Positions 16,554-25,630 of a stretch of 64,000 bases of DNA are shown in pieces. The translations under genes and the position numbers were made by a program. Position 1 is the stretch's first letter, and every line of letters starts with the position of its first letter. The stretch is from M55B127 sp035269185 (GTDB taxonomy: Bacteria; Bacillota; Halanaerobiia; Halanaerobiales; M55B127): positions 23,487 to 87,486 of the forward strand of contig CAYSHP010000004.1 of assembly GCA_964430875.1 (NCBI GenBank). The letters run 5' to 3'. Under the pieces are notes generated by a model. That model saw only the letters and a list, made by a program, of their open reading frames with translations, did no database searches and had not been told where the DNA came from.

Positions 16554-16570
16554 TCAAAGGAAGTGGTGTT

Positions 16571-17317
16571 ATGAAGGATTATAAATTAATTATATTTTTA
16601 ATAATTGCAGTTTTAGCTTTTTCTAATATAATCCTGGCAGAATCATTAAAAATAAATGAGCAAAGTATAAATTTTAATATAGAACCTGAAAAAATTGAAC
16701 AAGACTCTTATCTACCCATCGAACAATTAAAAGAATTAAATGATATTTCACTTTATAAAATTGAAGATAAAAAAGTTTTAATTATTTATAAATCTAATTA
16801 CTTTGCATTTGCTATTGATAGTAAATTAATTAATACAAACCAGGGGAACAAAGAAATTTGTTGCTCACCTATAAAGATTAATAATCATATTTTAGTTCCT
16901 ATTGACCTATTAGAACTTATATTTGGCTCTGATCTGGTAATTGATAATGATAACAATAATAATATTGAATTAAATATAGATTTAAATCAAGTACAGTTTA
17001 ATAACCAAGAAAAGTTAAATGTTAAAATTATAATTCATAACAACTCTGAAAAAGAGATGAGTTTACAGTTTAATACAAGCCAAGTCTATAATATTTTTAT
17101 TAAAAATAAACAAAATGAAGTCATATATAATTGGGCTCAAAATAAAATGTTTACCCAAGCTTTTACAACTAAAATTATTGATGCAAAAAGTAAAATTGAA
17201 TTGCAAGAAGAAATTAATATAACTAACCTAAAAATTGGCACCTATTATTTGGAAGTCCAAATAGTAGCTAATAATATTGATATTGAAAATGAAAAATTAA
17301 AATTTGAAGTTCTATAA
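16571..17317 (+). CDS. Secreted protein with Cu-amine-oxidase-N-like domain and BsuPI protease-inhibitor domain
   Basis: A 248-residue exported protein with a signal peptide ending near residue 22 (IILAES). Residues about 30-130 resemble the stalk-like N-terminal domain of copper amine oxidases, common in clostridial surface proteins (KINNHILVPIDLLELIFG). The C-terminal 110 residues match the BsuPI fold, with NVKIIIHNNSEKEMSLQF, YNIFIKN, YNWAQNKMFTQAF and IGTYYLEVQI. BsuPI is a known inhibitor of Bacillus intracellular subtilisin. The gene sits 17 bases after a subtilisin lipoprotein gene, so the natural reading is that it restrains that protease in the envelope. Start is ATG 16571 behind GGAAGTGG; an earlier in-frame ATG (16550) overlaps the protease gene and lacks a site. 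Confidence 0.75.
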   Translation: MKDYKLIIFLIIAVLAFSNIILAESLKINEQSINFNIEPEKIEQDSYLPIEQLKELNDISLYKIEDKKVLIIYKSNYFAFAIDSKLINTNQGNKEICCSPIKINNHILVPIDLLELIFGSDLVIDNDNNNNIELNIDLNQVQFNNQEKLNVKIIIHNNSEKEMSLQFNTSQVYNIFIKNKQNEVIYNWAQNKMFTQAFTTKIIDAKSKIELQEEINITNLKIGTYYLEVQIVANNIDIENEKLKFEVL

Positions 17318-17344
17318 ACTTTAATCATATTAAGAGGGGTTTGA

Positions 17345-20300
17345 ATGTCCAAAAAACGTATAACATTATTAGACAAATACATCATTAAAGAAATAACTTT
17401 TCCCTTTTTAGCCTCTGTAATAATAATTACAATAATTTTATTAGGTAATTATTTATTTCAACTCACCGATCTGATAATTGTTAAAGATGTACCAATTTAT
17501 TTAGTATTGAAATTACTATTTTATAATTTACCAGATATTATAGTTAGAACCTTTCCCATCGCAATCTTATTTTCAACTATGACCGGAATTGGGAGATTAA
17601 ACAGGGAAAATGAAATAACTGCGTTTAGAATGGGAGGAATTAGTCTATATAGACTAATTATACCCGTATTAGTATTGGGGATTTTAATAAGTGGGCTAAC
17701 TTTCATCTTTAATGAAGAAGTTGTGCCATGGTCTAACCATAAGGCTAAAAATATTATCAGAAATACCATTCTTAAAGAAAGTATGCCTAATACACAAGAA
17801 GAAGTGTTTTTTAGAGGACCTAAGGGCAGGTTGTTTTATGTAAAAGAATATAAAGAAGATGAGGAAATACTTAAAAATGTAATTATTTATAACATAAAAA
17901 ACAGTAACCAGGATGAACAGTATCCGGAAGTAATCACTGCCAATAAAGGTATAATAAAAGAAAATGTCTGGGTTTTAGAAAATGGTATTATCCATGAATA
18001 TAATAATGATGGCAATATAATATTAGAAAGCCAGTTTAAACAGATGGAATTTAAAATATCAGAAGAAATGAAAGAAGTTTATGGAAACCAGAAAACCACT
18101 GATGAAATGAGCAGAGAAGAGCTCGCTAAAAATATAAGATTATTTAGACAAAGTGGAATCAGTGTTAACTCCTTATTAGTAGATTATCACTTAAAACTAG
18201 CTCAACCTCTGGTTGCTTTTATCTTTGTATTAATAGCAGTACCTTTAAGTTTAACTAATAAAGAAAGTAAGGCTGTCAATATTACTTTTACCATAATCAT
18301 AATATTTGCATATTATTTATTACTTTCAATCTGTAGATCATTAGGTAGAAATGAAATATTATCACCCTTATTAGCTGCCTGGCTGCCCAATATAACTTTT
18401 TTAATATTAGGCTTATTAATCTTATTTTTAAAAGAATCATTTGAAAAATTAATCTATAAGATTTTGCCCGGTATATTAATTTTCTTTTTAATATTTACCT
18501 TTTTACCTTTAAGTTCAGCCCAAGCCTCTGAAGAGTTTATAATTAATAGTGATTCTTTAAGTTATAATCCTAATACAAAAATATTAAAAATTGAAGGTAA
18601 AGTAAATGGAAGATATGAAAACATATATCTAAAGTCTAAACAAATCAAGGTAAGAGTAAAAGGTGAAGAAAAACAGATTTTTCAACAACCAGAAAATATA
18701 GAAATGTTACCAGGTAATATAACAGGCTGTGACTTTAAAAAACCTCACTACTATTTTGATGCAAAAAGAATTGTAATCTCCCCTGGAGAGTATTTAAAAG
18801 CCTATAATGTAATTTTTAAAGAACTTAATGGTAAGTTACCACTTTTTTATTGGCCCTATCTATATATATCATTAAAAGATGAAGAGCAAAACTTCTTTCC
18901 ACAAGTCGGTTATAATAATAAAAGAGGCTGGTTTTTAAAGACTACCTACAATTACTATTTAGATAGATTTGATTTACCGGGAAGCGTTTATCTAGATTAT
19001 TATACTTTAACAGGCTTTGCCGGTGGTGTAAAGCAGTACATAATTAATGATAATAAACAAAAAAGTTATATATATTTTTATAAACAGGCTAATAATATAG
19101 ATATAGTTAATCTATTTAATTGGGAAAGTGAAGTATATCATCAGTATAAAGGAGAACATTGGCAAGAAGAGTCTTCCTTTTTTTATCAAGAATATGATAA
19201 CAAAGAGGAGTTTACATCCCAACTTTCATTAAACAATCGATTTAATAATAGAAACATTAATATTAAAACCTATTATGATAATTTAAATTACTTTCAAAGT
19301 GATTTTAATGATAGAAAATCATATGGTGCATATTTTTCTTTTAATAATAAATATTTTGATTCTTTATCTTTAGATTTAGGTTATGATGTTGATTATGACT
19401 ATGATCCTATAGATGGATTAGATGAATATTATGATAAAGAACTCGGAATAGTAAATGATTGGGGTAATAATTGGGAAACAGGTTTAGATTATGAACATGA
19501 AGAACAAAATAAACCAGATGATGTAAATAAAACAAGGTGGGGAGGAAAAGGGTATATTTCAAAAGAATATGAAGAATATAAATATACCTTATTATGGGAA
19601 AGGTATGATCCTAACTTTTCAGCGGAAGATGAAGTAGCCTTTTACAGAGCACCTGAATTTAATGCTGAATATGAACCTGCTGGTAACTTTACCTACTTAA
19701 TGCAGATTGGCCATTATTATGAAGATACCAGTGAGATAGAAGGTAATAGGACCCGATTAGAGTTAATTTATGATGATAAATTAAAAATTGGTAATTATAA
19801 TACTTTAAATTTAAAACAAAAATTACATTCAAATTTTTATAGTGTTAGATATTTTAAAGATATAGTAAAACCTTATCAGGCTGTTTCAGAAAGTGAATTA
19901 AAATTAACGACTCAACTAGGTGAAAATATAACTTTAAACAATAGTTATGAAATGACCAGATATTTAGGTTTTAGTCCTTTTAATTTTGATCAGGCTGAAT
20001 TTGCAACTTTATTAAAAAATCAGTTCAAATATAGTTTGAATAATAAATTAAATTTAAAATTAAACAGTGGTTATGATTTTGAAGAAGAAGAATTTTTATT
20101 ATTAGAAATCTTAGGTAGTTTAAATATATCTGATTACTGGAGGCTCCAGATCGGAACTAAATATGACATTAATCAAAAAATGTTTGATGATAATCTTTAT
20201 TTTACCAGTAATTATGTATCTGAAAAGTTAAGACATAGATTAGGCTTAGAGTATAATTTAAACACTAATAAATTAATTGAAGCTGATAGCAGTTTTTCTT

Positions 20301-20572
20301 ATAAAATTAAAGGAGACTGGGGTTGGTATCTAGAAAACAATCTTAGCTTTGACTTTGAAGATCAAGAAGATATTATAGATGAAGCTAATATCCAACTTAA
20401 AAAGAATTTTCACTGTAGAGAAATTATATTTAGCTATGATTATTTACAGGATGAATATACCATCCAATATTCAATTAACCTATTCCCTTCACAAGGAATA
20501 GAATTTATTAAAAATGAAGATAATCTTATTTTTGATTCCAATGTTGAAGATATTTTACAAGAAGAAAATTAA
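17345..20572 (+). CDS. LptF/LptG permease fused to LptA-like domain and LptD outer-membrane barrel
   Basis: A single 1075-residue frame with no internal stop. Residues 1-365 are a complete YjgP/YjgQ (LptF/LptG) LPS-export permease: about three N-terminal helices, the RENEITAFRMGG loop, a periplasmic beta-jellyroll (about 130-255) and C-terminal helices ending AAWLPNITFLILGLLIL. A further hydrophobic segment (about 371-392) ends in SSAQA-SEE, which resembles a signal-peptidase I site after Ala394. Residues 396-465 form an OstA/LptA-like strand array. The rest is an LptD-type beta-barrel (FYWPYLYISL, FFPQVGYNNKRGWFL, then alternating strands). In known Lpt systems these parts are separate inner- and outer-membrane proteins. 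Cleavage, or initiation at a weak internal TTG near residue 374, could separate them. Confidence 0.88.
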   Translation: MSKKRITLLDKYIIKEITFPFLASVIIITIILLGNYLFQLTDLIIVKDVPIYLVLKLLFYNLPDIIVRTFPIAILFSTMTGIGRLNRENEITAFRMGGISLYRLIIPVLVLGILISGLTFIFNEEVVPWSNHKAKNIIRNTILKESMPNTQEEVFFRGPKGRLFYVKEYKEDEEILKNVIIYNIKNSNQDEQYPEVITANKGIIKENVWVLENGIIHEYNNDGNIILESQFKQMEFKISEEMKEVYGNQKTTDEMSREELAKNIRLFRQSGISVNSLLVDYHLKLAQPLVAFIFVLIAVPLSLTNKESKAVNITFTIIIIFAYYLLLSICRSLGRNEILSPLLAAWLPNITFLILGLLILFLKESFEKLIYKILPGILIFFLIFTFLPLSSAQASEEFIINSDSLSYNPNTKILKIEGKVNGRYENIYLKSKQIKVRVKGEEKQIFQQPENIEMLPGNITGCDFKKPHYYFDAKRIVISPGEYLKAYNVIFKELNGKLPLFYWPYLYISLKDEEQNFFPQVGYNNKRGWFLKTTYNYYLDRFDLPGSVYLDYYTLTGFAGGVKQYIINDNKQKSYIYFYKQANNIDIVNLFNWESEVYHQYKGEHWQEESSFFYQEYDNKEEFTSQLSLNNRFNNRNINIKTYYDNLNYFQSDFNDRKSYGAYFSFNNKYFDSLSLDLGYDVDYDYDPIDGLDEYYDKELGIVNDWGNNWETGLDYEHEEQNKPDDVNKTRWGGKGYISKEYEEYKYTLLWERYDPNFSAEDEVAFYRAPEFNAEYEPAGNFTYLMQIGHYYEDTSEIEGNRTRLELIYDDKLKIGNYNTLNLKQKLHSNFYSVRYFKDIVKPYQAVSESELKLTTQLGENITLNNSYEMTRYLGFSPFNFDQAEFATLLKNQFKYSLNNKLNLKLNSGYDFEEEEFLLLEILGSLNISDYWRLQIGTKYDINQKMFDDNLYFTSNYVSEKLRHRLGLEYNLNTNKLIEADSSFSYKIKGDWGWYLENNLSFDFEDQEDIIDEANIQLKKNFHCREIIFSYDYLQDEYTIQYSINLFPSQGIEFIKNEDNLIFDSNVEDILQEEN

Positions 20573-20590
20573 TAAATGGAGGATTTGTAA

Positions 20591-21241
20591 ATGAGCAAAT
20601 TTAAATCAAAATTATTAATATTGTTTCTCTTTATATTTTTATTAAATAACCTAACAGTTGTAATTGCACAGGACACTAATAGTGAAACTGAAACTGTCTA
20701 TATTGATGCTGACCATCTAAAATATGAAGAGGAGAAAACCTTATTAACAGGAAATATTACGATACGTAAAGATACAACTACTATTAAAGCTGCTAATGGT
20801 GAACTATTACGTGAAGAAAATAAATTATTATTAAATAATAATATTGATGTTGAATATGAAGATGGTAAAGTAACCTCTAATAATTTAATCGCTTCATTAA
20901 AAGAGGAAGAATATGTCTTTGAAAATAATGTTAAAATGGATTATAAACTTGAAAATCAAGAAGAAAATATGGAATTAAAAAGTGAATATCTCAAAATATT
21001 TGGAGAAAATAATTCTTTTAATGCCAAAAATAATGTATTAATCAAATATGAAGGCAAAAATTTTAAAGGAGATAATGCAGAATATGTGGGAGAAGAGGAG
21101 ATATTATATCTAACGGGTAATGTGAGGATTGAAGAAGGAGAAGATTGGGTTAAAAGTGACCAAGCTAAGTTCTTTTTAGGATCTGAAGAAGGCGGATATA
21201 CTGCAGATGGTAATGTACAGATTAAAATGACACTAGATTAA
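20591..21241 (+). CDS. lptA: LptA/OstA-like periplasmic LPS-bridge protein
   Basis: A 216-residue exported protein. A signal peptide ends near residue 26 (VVIAQD). The remainder is an array of short beta-strands typical of the OstA/LptA jellyroll (YIDADHLKYEEEKTLLTGNI, KAANGELLREENKLLLNNNI, NAEYVGEEEILYLTGNVRI). LptA oligomers form the periplasmic bridge that carries lipopolysaccharide from LptFG to LptD. The gene begins 18 bases after the LptF/G-LptD fusion and 18 bases before lspA, and its own site is GGAGG. No LptB or LptC gene is in the window, so those must be encoded elsewhere or replaced. Confidence 0.85.
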   Translation: MSKFKSKLLILFLFIFLLNNLTVVIAQDTNSETETVYIDADHLKYEEEKTLLTGNITIRKDTTTIKAANGELLREENKLLLNNNIDVEYEDGKVTSNNLIASLKEEEYVFENNVKMDYKLENQEENMELKSEYLKIFGENNSFNAKNNVLIKYEGKNFKGDNAEYVGEEEILYLTGNVRIEEGEDWVKSDQAKFFLGSEEGGYTADGNVQIKMTLD

Positions 21242-21259
21242 ATCAAAAAGGAGAAATTT

Positions 21260-21697
21260 ATGTTTATCTTTATAGGCCTTGTTTTGATTGTTATAGACCA
21301 ATCAATTAAATATATTGTGCAAAATAATATGTTTTTAGGTCAACCTTATCCTGTAATTGAAGACTTTTTATATCTAAACTATATAAAAAATACCGGAATT
21401 GCCTTTGGTTTATTTAAAAATAATAATTTGTTTATGATAATAATTATTTCTATAATACTACTTATTTTATTATATTTTTATAAACAAGAAAAAAATAAAG
21501 TTTTTTCCTTAAAAATTTCTGTTACTTTATTAGTGAGTGGAGCTATTGGTAATTTAATTGATAGGCTTTTCTATGGTTTTATTATTGATTATATTGATTT
21601 TATTTTTTGGCCAGCCTTTAACTTAGCAGATGCTTTAATTGTTATAGGCAGTATTTTACTAGGTATCTATATAATATTTATAGCTGAAGCAAAATAA
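21260..21697 (+). CDS. lspA: Lipoprotein signal peptidase (signal peptidase II)
   Basis: A 145-residue integral membrane aspartic protease that cleaves diacylated prolipoproteins before the lipidated cysteine. Four membrane segments are visible. Conserved elements are LVLIVIDQSIKYIV at the N-terminus, YIKNTGIAFGLF, and GAIGNLIDRLFYGFIIDYIDF followed at once by FNLADALIVIG, the last two carrying the catalytic aspartates. Length is slightly short of the usual 155-165 but no motif is missing. It is placed between lptA and lgt with 18-19 base gaps. Substrates in this window include the subtilisin lipoprotein and the lipoprotein at 24.1 kb. Confidence 0.93.
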   Translation: MFIFIGLVLIVIDQSIKYIVQNNMFLGQPYPVIEDFLYLNYIKNTGIAFGLFKNNNLFMIIIISIILLILLYFYKQEKNKVFSLKISVTLLVSGAIGNLIDRLFYGFIIDYIDFIFWPAFNLADALIVIGSILLGIYIIFIAEAK

Positions 21698-21716
21698 TAT
21701 CTTTGGAGGTTAAACA

Positions 21717-22478
21717 GTGATTGAGCCCATTGCTTTAAAGATAGGTCCACTTAATATACATTGGTATGGTTTAATAATAAGCTTTGCCTTATTATTGGGT
21801 TTTTCATTTGTAATCTATCAAAGTAAAAAATCAGTTATACCAACTGAATTTTTTTTAGATTTTTTTATTATTGGAATTCCAATCAGTGTAATAGGGGCCA
21901 GAATATATTTTGTGATATTTAATTTAAATTACTATCTAAGTAATCCATATAAGATAATAGCTATTTGGCAGGGTGGTCTAGCTATACATGGAGCAATCAT
22001 AGGTGGTTTGTTAATATTAATATATTTAACCCGAAAAAGAAAATTATCATTTTTAAAAATAGTAGACATCTTAGCACCAGCTGTAATTTTAGGACAGGCA
22101 ATTGGCAGATGGGGTAACTTTATAAACCAAGAAGCCTATGGAGATATTGTTAGTAAAGAATTTATTAGTAATTTTCCTGATCTTATTCAAAACCAAATGT
22201 TTATTCAAGGGAACTACCATCACCCCACTTTTTTATATGAATCTATGTGGAATATTATTATATTTATCTTATTAATCTGGTTGAGTAATCAAATGTTTAG
22301 TAAAGATGGAGATATCTTCTTTTCATATATGGTCGGATATTCAATCGGACGATTTTTTATTGAAGATCTTAGAACCGATAGTTTAATGTTTTTAAACTTT
22401 CAAGTTGCTCAATTAATCAGTATTATTTTAATTTTATTTGGCCTTATTATGATATTTATAAGACATTATAAATCTTAA
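21717..22478 (+). CDS. lgt: Phosphatidylglycerol-prolipoprotein diacylglyceryl transferase
   Basis: A 253-residue integral membrane enzyme that transfers diacylglycerol from phosphatidylglycerol to the lipobox cysteine, the first step of lipoprotein maturation. Seven membrane segments are expected. Signature residues are His91 (GGLAIHGAIIG), Arg131 in AIGRWGNFINQEAYG, the HPTFLYESMWN motif and the late arginine in YSIGRFFIEDLRTDS. Start is GTG 21717 with TTGGAGG nine bases upstream. It sits in the order lspA-lgt-lnt within one unit, so all three maturation steps are encoded together. Confidence 0.94.
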   Translation: MIEPIALKIGPLNIHWYGLIISFALLLGFSFVIYQSKKSVIPTEFFLDFFIIGIPISVIGARIYFVIFNLNYYLSNPYKIIAIWQGGLAIHGAIIGGLLILIYLTRKRKLSFLKIVDILAPAVILGQAIGRWGNFINQEAYGDIVSKEFISNFPDLIQNQMFIQGNYHHPTFLYESMWNIIIFILLIWLSNQMFSKDGDIFFSYMVGYSIGRFFIEDLRTDSLMFLNFQVAQLISIILILFGLIMIFIRHYKS

Positions 22479-22508
22479 ACTTTAAATTAGATGTTAGGAG
22501 CTTATTAT

Positions 22509-23867
22509 ATGAACTTTCTGTTTGTTGTCATTTCCGGTATTTTATATTTTATCCCTTTTTTTAATCCAGACCTATATTTTATTAGCTGGTTTGCCTTCCT
22601 TCCTTTTTTATTCAGTATATATAAAGATAAATATAATCTATTATTTCTTAAAAGCTGGCTTTTAGGTTTTTTAATTTATATAGGCGTTGGTTATCCACTT
22701 TATTATCCTATAAAAATGTTTACTGATTTCCCTAATTTATTAGTAATTATTATAATAATTATTTTGTTTGCCATCTTATCTTTAATCTATGGACTTTTGG
22801 GTAAAATATATAAAATAATTCAAAAGAAAAAAGGCTTTAATCCTTATCTCTTTTCTTTAAGCTGGTTAGGTTTAGAAGTAATTAGACATATTATCCTAAA
22901 CTTCTTTCCTCTAGGTTATCTCGGCTATACACAAGCTCATTTTACTCAGATTATTCAAATAGCAGACTTAGGAGGAGTCTTTATAGTTAGCTTTATTATA
23001 GTACTTTTTAATGCACTAATTTTTAAATTTATCATTTCTAAAAACAAAAGATATATTTTCACCTTAATAGTAATAATTGCTTTAGTTATTTCATACGGCC
23101 AATATCAAAAAAATAGATATACAAAAACAAATGAAATAATAAATGTAGGTATATTTCAAAGTGAAATAGAACAAAAAGAAAAATGGTTGCCTAATAATAT
23201 TGAAAAATATAATGAATTATTTATTAATGATAATCCTAAATTTGCTAATACAAGTTTAATTATAACACCTGAATCAGCCCTGACTTTTGATATGAATAAA
23301 GATTTAAAATATAGAGAGAAAGTATTAAGTAAAATTGAAAAAATAAACAAATTCTATCAAATAGGTACTCTTTCTACAAAAGATAACAAAAATCAATATT
23401 ATAATAGTACTTATTTGATAAACCCAGCCGGTGAAATAGAAAATAGATATGATAAAAACAAATTAGTATTGTTTGGAGAAAAGGTATACTTTTCTGATCT
23501 TTTATATAAAATAACAGGTTACAGAATTAATTCTTTACTAGCGGGAAAAGAAGTGAAAATATTTAAAACTCCTTTTGCAAGTTGGAAAACCATTATTTGT
23601 TCTGAAATACTACATCCAAAATTTGTTGCTAAAAGAATAGAAGAAGTAGATTTTGTTATTAATCAGTCAAATGAAGCCTGGTTTAAAAATAATAAAAATT
23701 TAAAAAATCAAATGTTTGCTAGTTTGATATTTCGAGCAGTTGAAAATAGGCGATCTTTTATAAAAGCCGGTAATAAAACCTATAGTGGGATTGTATATCC
23801 CAATGGAAATTATGTAAAATTTAAAAATGAATTAAATATAAACATTGAAGTTCAACTAAAACAATAA
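22509..23867 (+). CDS. lnt: Apolipoprotein N-acyltransferase
   Basis: A 452-residue protein that adds the third acyl chain to lipoproteins. An N-terminal domain of about six membrane segments (1-200) precedes a nitrilase-type catalytic domain (about 210-445). The triad is visible as Glu255 (IITPESAL), Lys316 (YDKNKLVLFGE) and Cys364 (TIICSEILHP). Lnt is standard in Gram-negative bacteria and rare in monoderm Bacillota, where N-acylation is done by other enzymes, so its presence supports an outer membrane. ATG 22509 is used, with TTAGGAG upstream; the ATG at 22491 precedes that site. A strong terminator follows at 23899. Confidence 0.9.
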   Translation: MNFLFVVISGILYFIPFFNPDLYFISWFAFLPFLFSIYKDKYNLLFLKSWLLGFLIYIGVGYPLYYPIKMFTDFPNLLVIIIIIILFAILSLIYGLLGKIYKIIQKKKGFNPYLFSLSWLGLEVIRHIILNFFPLGYLGYTQAHFTQIIQIADLGGVFIVSFIIVLFNALIFKFIISKNKRYIFTLIVIIALVISYGQYQKNRYTKTNEIINVGIFQSEIEQKEKWLPNNIEKYNELFINDNPKFANTSLIITPESALTFDMNKDLKYREKVLSKIEKINKFYQIGTLSTKDNKNQYYNSTYLINPAGEIENRYDKNKLVLFGEKVYFSDLLYKITGYRINSLLAGKEVKIFKTPFASWKTIICSEILHPKFVAKRIEEVDFVINQSNEAWFKNNKNLKNQMFASLIFRAVENRRSFIKAGNKTYSGIVYPNGNYVKFKNELNINIEVQLKQ

Positions 23868-23898
23868 TAAGGAGTTTAAATTTAATAGCTAAATTTTT

Positions 23899-23930
23899 AA
23901 AAGCCCTCTGGGCTTTTTTTATTTTTTTCT
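23899..23930 (+). terminator. Rho-independent terminator after lnt
   Basis: AAAGCCC-TCT-GGGCTTT-type short stem with a long T-run (TTTTTTTATTTTTTT). It closes the 14.5-23.9 kb unit. A TATAAT at 23984 may belong to the next gene but its -35 (TTAAAT) is weak. Confidence 0.8.
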
Positions 23931-24124
23931 ATATATTGTTTCCTTACTTTGAAATTATATTTAAATAATTATACATAATAGCGTATAATGTATTATTAGC
24001 AAGTAAGAATGACTTAAATTGAATTAATGGTCTAAATTATTATTTAATATTAAATGTTTTTCTACGTATATAGAAATAAGAGAGCGGAAATTTTTAAATC
24101 TAACAAAAAAATAGACAAGGGGAA

Positions 24125-25627
24125 GTGATTAAAATTAACAAAAAATATCTTAGTATTCCTATTTTTCTTTTAATCTTAATTATATTTTTAACTGGTTGTT
24201 CCAAAAATCCGGTTACCAATAATTATGGACCATCCTGGGATATGATGCTGCAACTACCTGTTACCGAACAAGAAGATACTTTAAATGACTTAGTAGAGGC
24301 AGAACAGTTTGATAATATGGGTATATCTACAGATGAAACAAGTATTATCAGTTTTTATGTTATTGGTACTCAAGAAAAACCGATTACCAAGAATTTAGAC
24401 CTGGATTTACCAGAATTAGAAGCAAATTTAGCTAGTGGCATAGATGTAAGTGAGAATATAGGCTTTGATAATGGTACTGGTGATTTACCATCAGTAACCC
24501 TTCAATTTCCAGACATGACCTTTGGTAGTTCAGGAAATGTATTAACCTTTTCCTTATCAAATATCGTTGGTAACCAAATTGATAATATCACTATCGAACT
24601 TTGGGATAAAAATGCTGGTAGAACAACACCACTTGATACAATTAGTTTTAATAATGTAACTAATGATGAAAGTAAGAATCTTTATTTAAATAATAAAGTT
24701 ATCGAAGAAGAAAATCTAGAAATGAAATTTAGTTATGAACAAAGCTCTGGACCGGTTACCGCAGATATGTCTATTACAGGATTACAAAACATCACTATTA
24801 AAAAAGTGGAAAATTTAGAAGTATCTACTTTAGATACTCCTACTTTTAACGATCTAACTGTAGAATTAGGTGTATTTGAAAGTATTAAAGGATATGATGG
24901 TAATAACGCAGAATTAAAGATTTCAATAACTGAACCAAGTAGTATGAATATAGACTTTGCTTTTGACACCATATCAATTGCTGGAGTAGCAGGCACAAAA
25001 GAAAATGATTATTTTATATGGTCTGGCAGTGAAATACAGTTAGGTACTGTTTCTTTAGATGGAACCTTAGAAGTGCCTAGTGATAATATAATAAACTATG
25101 ATTCAACTGATACTGCTAATATAGATGTCTCTATAAAAGGAAAAGCAGAAAAGACAGAAATTCCACCAGAATATCAAGATGAATTTAATATTGAAAATGG
25201 AGATTTAATCTATACTTCAGATCCAATGGAAGTAGATATCTCTCAAGATGATATTGACACAATGCAAGAAGGTGTAATTAATTTAGATGAAACCTATCTT
25301 GAAACTATTATTGAAAATAATACTGGTCTTCAATTAGCAGCTGAAGTATATATAGGAAACGACAAAAGTAATCTATATATTACTGATAATAAAGTTAATG
25401 AGAGATTACTTGAAGTTACTTTGAATGAAAATGAACCTAAACGTTTTCTCTTAAAAAATGCTATAAATAAAGTGGAAGAGACCTTAACAGAAGGTAATGT
25501 ATATATGGGTATCAAATTCATTGCTGGAGATTTAGATGTTGATACAGGAACAGATATCAACTTTACAGATAATATGTCGCTTAATATAAAAAGTTCAGTC
25601 TATGTAAAAGTACGTATTAATCAATAG
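24125..25627 (+). CDS. Large beta-rich surface lipoprotein of unknown function
   Basis: A 500-residue lipoprotein. The signal peptide ends in the lipobox FLTGC (Cys25). The mature part is acidic, rich in Thr/Asn/Asp and in alternating strands (NVLTFSLSNIVGNQIDNITI, ITGLQNITIKK), suggesting stacked beta-sandwich domains. I do not recognise a family. The next gene, a beta-barrel, starts 3 bases after the stop, so the two are translationally close and probably form one outer-membrane assembly. No Asp at +2 argues against inner-membrane retention by the E. coli rule. GTG 24125 lies inside the ribosome binding site GGGGAAGTGAT; ATT 24134 sits at the normal spacing and may be the real start. Confidence 0.75.
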   Translation: MIKINKKYLSIPIFLLILIIFLTGCSKNPVTNNYGPSWDMMLQLPVTEQEDTLNDLVEAEQFDNMGISTDETSIISFYVIGTQEKPITKNLDLDLPELEANLASGIDVSENIGFDNGTGDLPSVTLQFPDMTFGSSGNVLTFSLSNIVGNQIDNITIELWDKNAGRTTPLDTISFNNVTNDESKNLYLNNKVIEEENLEMKFSYEQSSGPVTADMSITGLQNITIKKVENLEVSTLDTPTFNDLTVELGVFESIKGYDGNNAELKISITEPSSMNIDFAFDTISIAGVAGTKENDYFIWSGSEIQLGTVSLDGTLEVPSDNIINYDSTDTANIDVSIKGKAEKTEIPPEYQDEFNIENGDLIYTSDPMEVDISQDDIDTMQEGVINLDETYLETIIENNTGLQLAAEVYIGNDKSNLYITDNKVNERLLEVTLNENEPKRFLLKNAINKVEETLTEGNVYMGIKFIAGDLDVDTGTDINFTDNMSLNIKSSVYVKVRINQ

Positions 25628-25630
25628 AAA

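Noticed and set aside
18450..18530. Frameshift or missing stop as the explanation for the LptFG-LptD fusion
   Set aside because: The frame is continuous through a coherent hydrophobic segment and cleavage-like site, with no alternative frame resembling either protein's end or start. It remains a thing to verify by resequencing.
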